Positions 6,186 to 6,828 of a DNA stretch of 6,828 nucleotides are shown here, piece by piece. The DNA is from SCUN01 sp964343975. Its GTDB lineage: Bacteria > Acidobacteriota > Vicinamibacteria > Vicinamibacterales > SCN-69-37. The notes beneath the pieces are model-generated. The model searched no databases. It was given only the letters and a program-made list of their open reading frames with translations, and had not been told where the DNA came from. The stretch covers positions 1 to 6,828 of the forward strand of contig CAYFLU010000177.1 of NCBI GenBank assembly GCA_964343975.1. Reading direction: 5' to 3'. Numbering within the stretch: position 1 is the first letter of the stretch; every line of letters begins with the position of its first letter. A program made the position numbers and the translations under genes.

Positions 6186-6659
6186 GCTCAGTTTTTCCGT
6201 GCGCACGACGCCATTCTCGGACGGCGCGTGAATGAACTCGTCGGGGCCGATCGCCAATGCGACGTGCGTCACCCCGGGACCCGTCGTGGTGAAGAACAGC
6301 AAATCGCCGGCCTTCAGTTCTTTCCGGTTGGCCGGGCGACCCGTCCGGTACTGGTCACCCACGGTCCGCGGCAACGTGATGCGGAAGAGCCCGAACACAT
6401 ACTTGGTGTAACCGCTGCAGTCGAATCCGGTGGCGGGGGAGTCGCCGCCGAGCTGGTATTTGATGCCCTGCAGCTGCTGCGCCGCCGTCACAAACGCCGC
6501 AGTACTAAAGGAGTGCGACGATTCCGGGAGTGGCACAGGCAAGGAGGGCCGCGCGGCCGTGGGAAACGGACTCGGCCGCGGCACGGTGCCCGTCGACGCA
6601 CATCCGGCCGCGAGGGTCACGCTGGCGGCGACGAGCAGGGCAGAGACAAGACGGCGCAT
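6138..6659 (-). CDS. NlpC/P60 (C40) cysteine peptidase lipoprotein
   Basis: Predicted lipid-anchored cell-wall endopeptidase of the NlpC/P60 family, which typically cleaves D-Glu-DAP links in peptidoglycan stems. 173 residues from ATG at 6659. This start yields a compact 19-residue signal peptide and lipobox LAAGC with Cys20; an in-frame TTG at 6695 would add 12 residues and is less likely. Asp is not the residue after Cys20 (it is Ala), so outer-membrane sorting is plausible. A Pro-rich linker spans about 21-47. The catalytic domain follows: Cys81 in GFDCSGY, His132 in VTHVALAIG and the third residue His144 in EFIHAPS. The domain closes with WRTRFVGARRIL (162-173), a normal ending for the family. 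These last residues are encoded opposite the 3' end of mtgA. The gene is transcribed away from the HNH gene, from a 74-bp divergent spacer. It is small compared with multi-domain relatives (no SH3 or LysM domain seen). Function is inferred from family. Confidence 0.93.
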   Translation of the reverse strand: MRRLVSALLVAASVTLAAGCASTGTVPRPSPFPTAARPSLPVPLPESSHSFSTAAFVTAAQQLQGIKYQLGGDSPATGFDCSGYTKYVFGLFRITLPRTVGDQYRTGRPANRKELKAGDLLFFTTTGPGVTHVALAIGPDEFIHAPSENGVVRTEKLSSAYWRTRFVGARRIL

Positions 6660-6733
6660 TCGACCCCGTGTATCGGCGCCAGTGGGTCTTCGCAACAGAT
6701 CGGTGGCGTTTTGTCGCTATAATCGGCCCGGTA
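6660..6733. promoter_or_regulatory. Divergent intergenic spacer between lipoprotein and HNH genes
   Basis: The largest non-coding stretch in the window (74 bp) must carry the start signals of both flanking genes. The right half, near 6709-6723, is noticeably AT-richer than its surroundings. On the minus strand only a weak GATACA-like -10 candidate and a GGGG before the lipoprotein ATG are visible; I would not assign that promoter firmly. The plus-strand -10 box is listed separately. Confidence 0.6.
6718..6723 (+). promoter_or_regulatory. TATAAT -10 box for the HNH gene
   Basis: A perfect sigma70-type TATAAT ends 10 nt before the ATG at 6734. With a usual -10 to start-site distance the transcript would begin within a few bases of that ATG, implying a leaderless or nearly leaderless mRNA. 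No convincing -35 hexamer is present at 16-18 bp upstream (ACAGAT at 6695-6700), and no Shine-Dalgarno fits before the ATG. Confidence 0.55.
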
Positions 6734-6828
6734 ATGGAACAGACACTGCTGCTCAACGCTACCTATGAGCCGCTGCGGGTCGTCCATTGGCAAAAGGCGA
6801 TCACGCTGTGGTGCCAGGGCAAGGTCGA
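6734..6828 (+). CDS. HNH endonuclease-family protein (N-terminus only)
   Basis: The first 31 codons of a gene that runs off the right edge. The N-terminus (TLLLNATYEPLRVVHWQKAI, then LWCQGKV) matches the conserved opening of a widespread small HNH-nuclease family whose members begin with LNATYEPL and W-Q-x-A-I/V and carry the HNH motif further downstream. The HNH residues themselves lie beyond the window, so catalytic competence cannot be judged. The start is chosen because the family opens close to this point; a GTG at 6668 is in frame and open but would add 22 unconserved residues and cross the TATAAT box. Biological role of this family is poorly defined; it is often a chromosomal gene and not part of a mobile element or restriction system. 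Confidence 0.8.
   Translation, partial: MEQTLLLNATYEPLRVVHWQKAITLWCQGKV

Noticed and set aside
6182..6196. CTGAGCTCAG palindrome followed by five T, possible terminator
   Set aside because: A 10-bp palindrome with no loop leaves only about three base pairs once a loop forms; it is too weak to call and lies at the very end of the coding overlap.
6228..6722. Plus-strand open frame of 164 codons opposite the lipoprotein
   Set aside because: The minus strand has a lipobox, signal peptide and full NlpC/P60 catalytic residues; the plus-strand product shows nothing recognisable.
1..6828. Mobile element, CRISPR array, RNA gene, toxin-antitoxin or defence island
   Set aside because: No direct-repeat arrays, terminal inverted repeats, transposase/integrase motifs or tRNA-like folds were seen; the HNH start alone does not make a defence system.

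Overview
The window is a GC-rich, densely packed bacterial chromosome segment with almost no non-coding DNA. A monofunctional peptidoglycan glycosyltransferase (MtgA type) and a lipobox-bearing NlpC/P60 lipoprotein point to a diderm (Gram-negative-type) bacterium. The overall style (GTG starts, stop/start overlaps, the N-terminus of the HNH protein, the long periplasmic loop in the second permease) is compatible with Gemmatimonadota. That placement is an impression from the sequence, not a result.

Layout. Positions 2-6185 form one plus-strand run of six genes, apparently an operon: (1) the C-terminal ~508 residues of a family-5 peptide-binding protein, cut by the left edge; (2) a DppB-type permease; (3) a DppC-type permease; (4) a DapA-superfamily Schiff-base aldolase that looks like 4-hydroxy-2-oxoglutarate aldolase (HOGA) rather than dihydrodipicolinate synthase; (5) a class V PLP aminotransferase resembling alanine-glyoxylate aminotransferase (AGT); (6) mtgA. 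Junctions are 4-bp, 4-bp and 20-bp overlaps, then gaps of 16 bp and 1 bp. A minus-strand NlpC/P60 lipoprotein (6138-6659) converges on mtgA and overlaps it by 48 bp. A 74-bp divergent spacer then leads to the start of an HNH endonuclease-family gene (6734 to the right edge), with a perfect TATAAT just before its ATG.

How the genes may work together. Genes 1-3 are the binding protein and membrane channel of a di/oligopeptide importer; its ATPases are not in the window. Genes 4 and 5 would form a two-step route: 4-hydroxy-2-oxoglutarate to pyruvate plus glyoxylate, then glyoxylate plus alanine to glycine plus pyruvate. This is the logic of the mammalian HOGA1/AGXT hydroxyproline-glyoxylate pathway. 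The joint arrangement suggests uptake and breakdown of peptides, possibly hydroxyproline-containing ones, but the substrate is inference. mtgA and the NlpC/P60 lipoprotein are cell-wall enzymes. No mobile element, CRISPR array, RNA gene or defence system is visible. The most interesting items are the aldolase/aminotransferase pair and the codon-register tail-to-tail overlap of mtgA with the NlpC/P60 gene.
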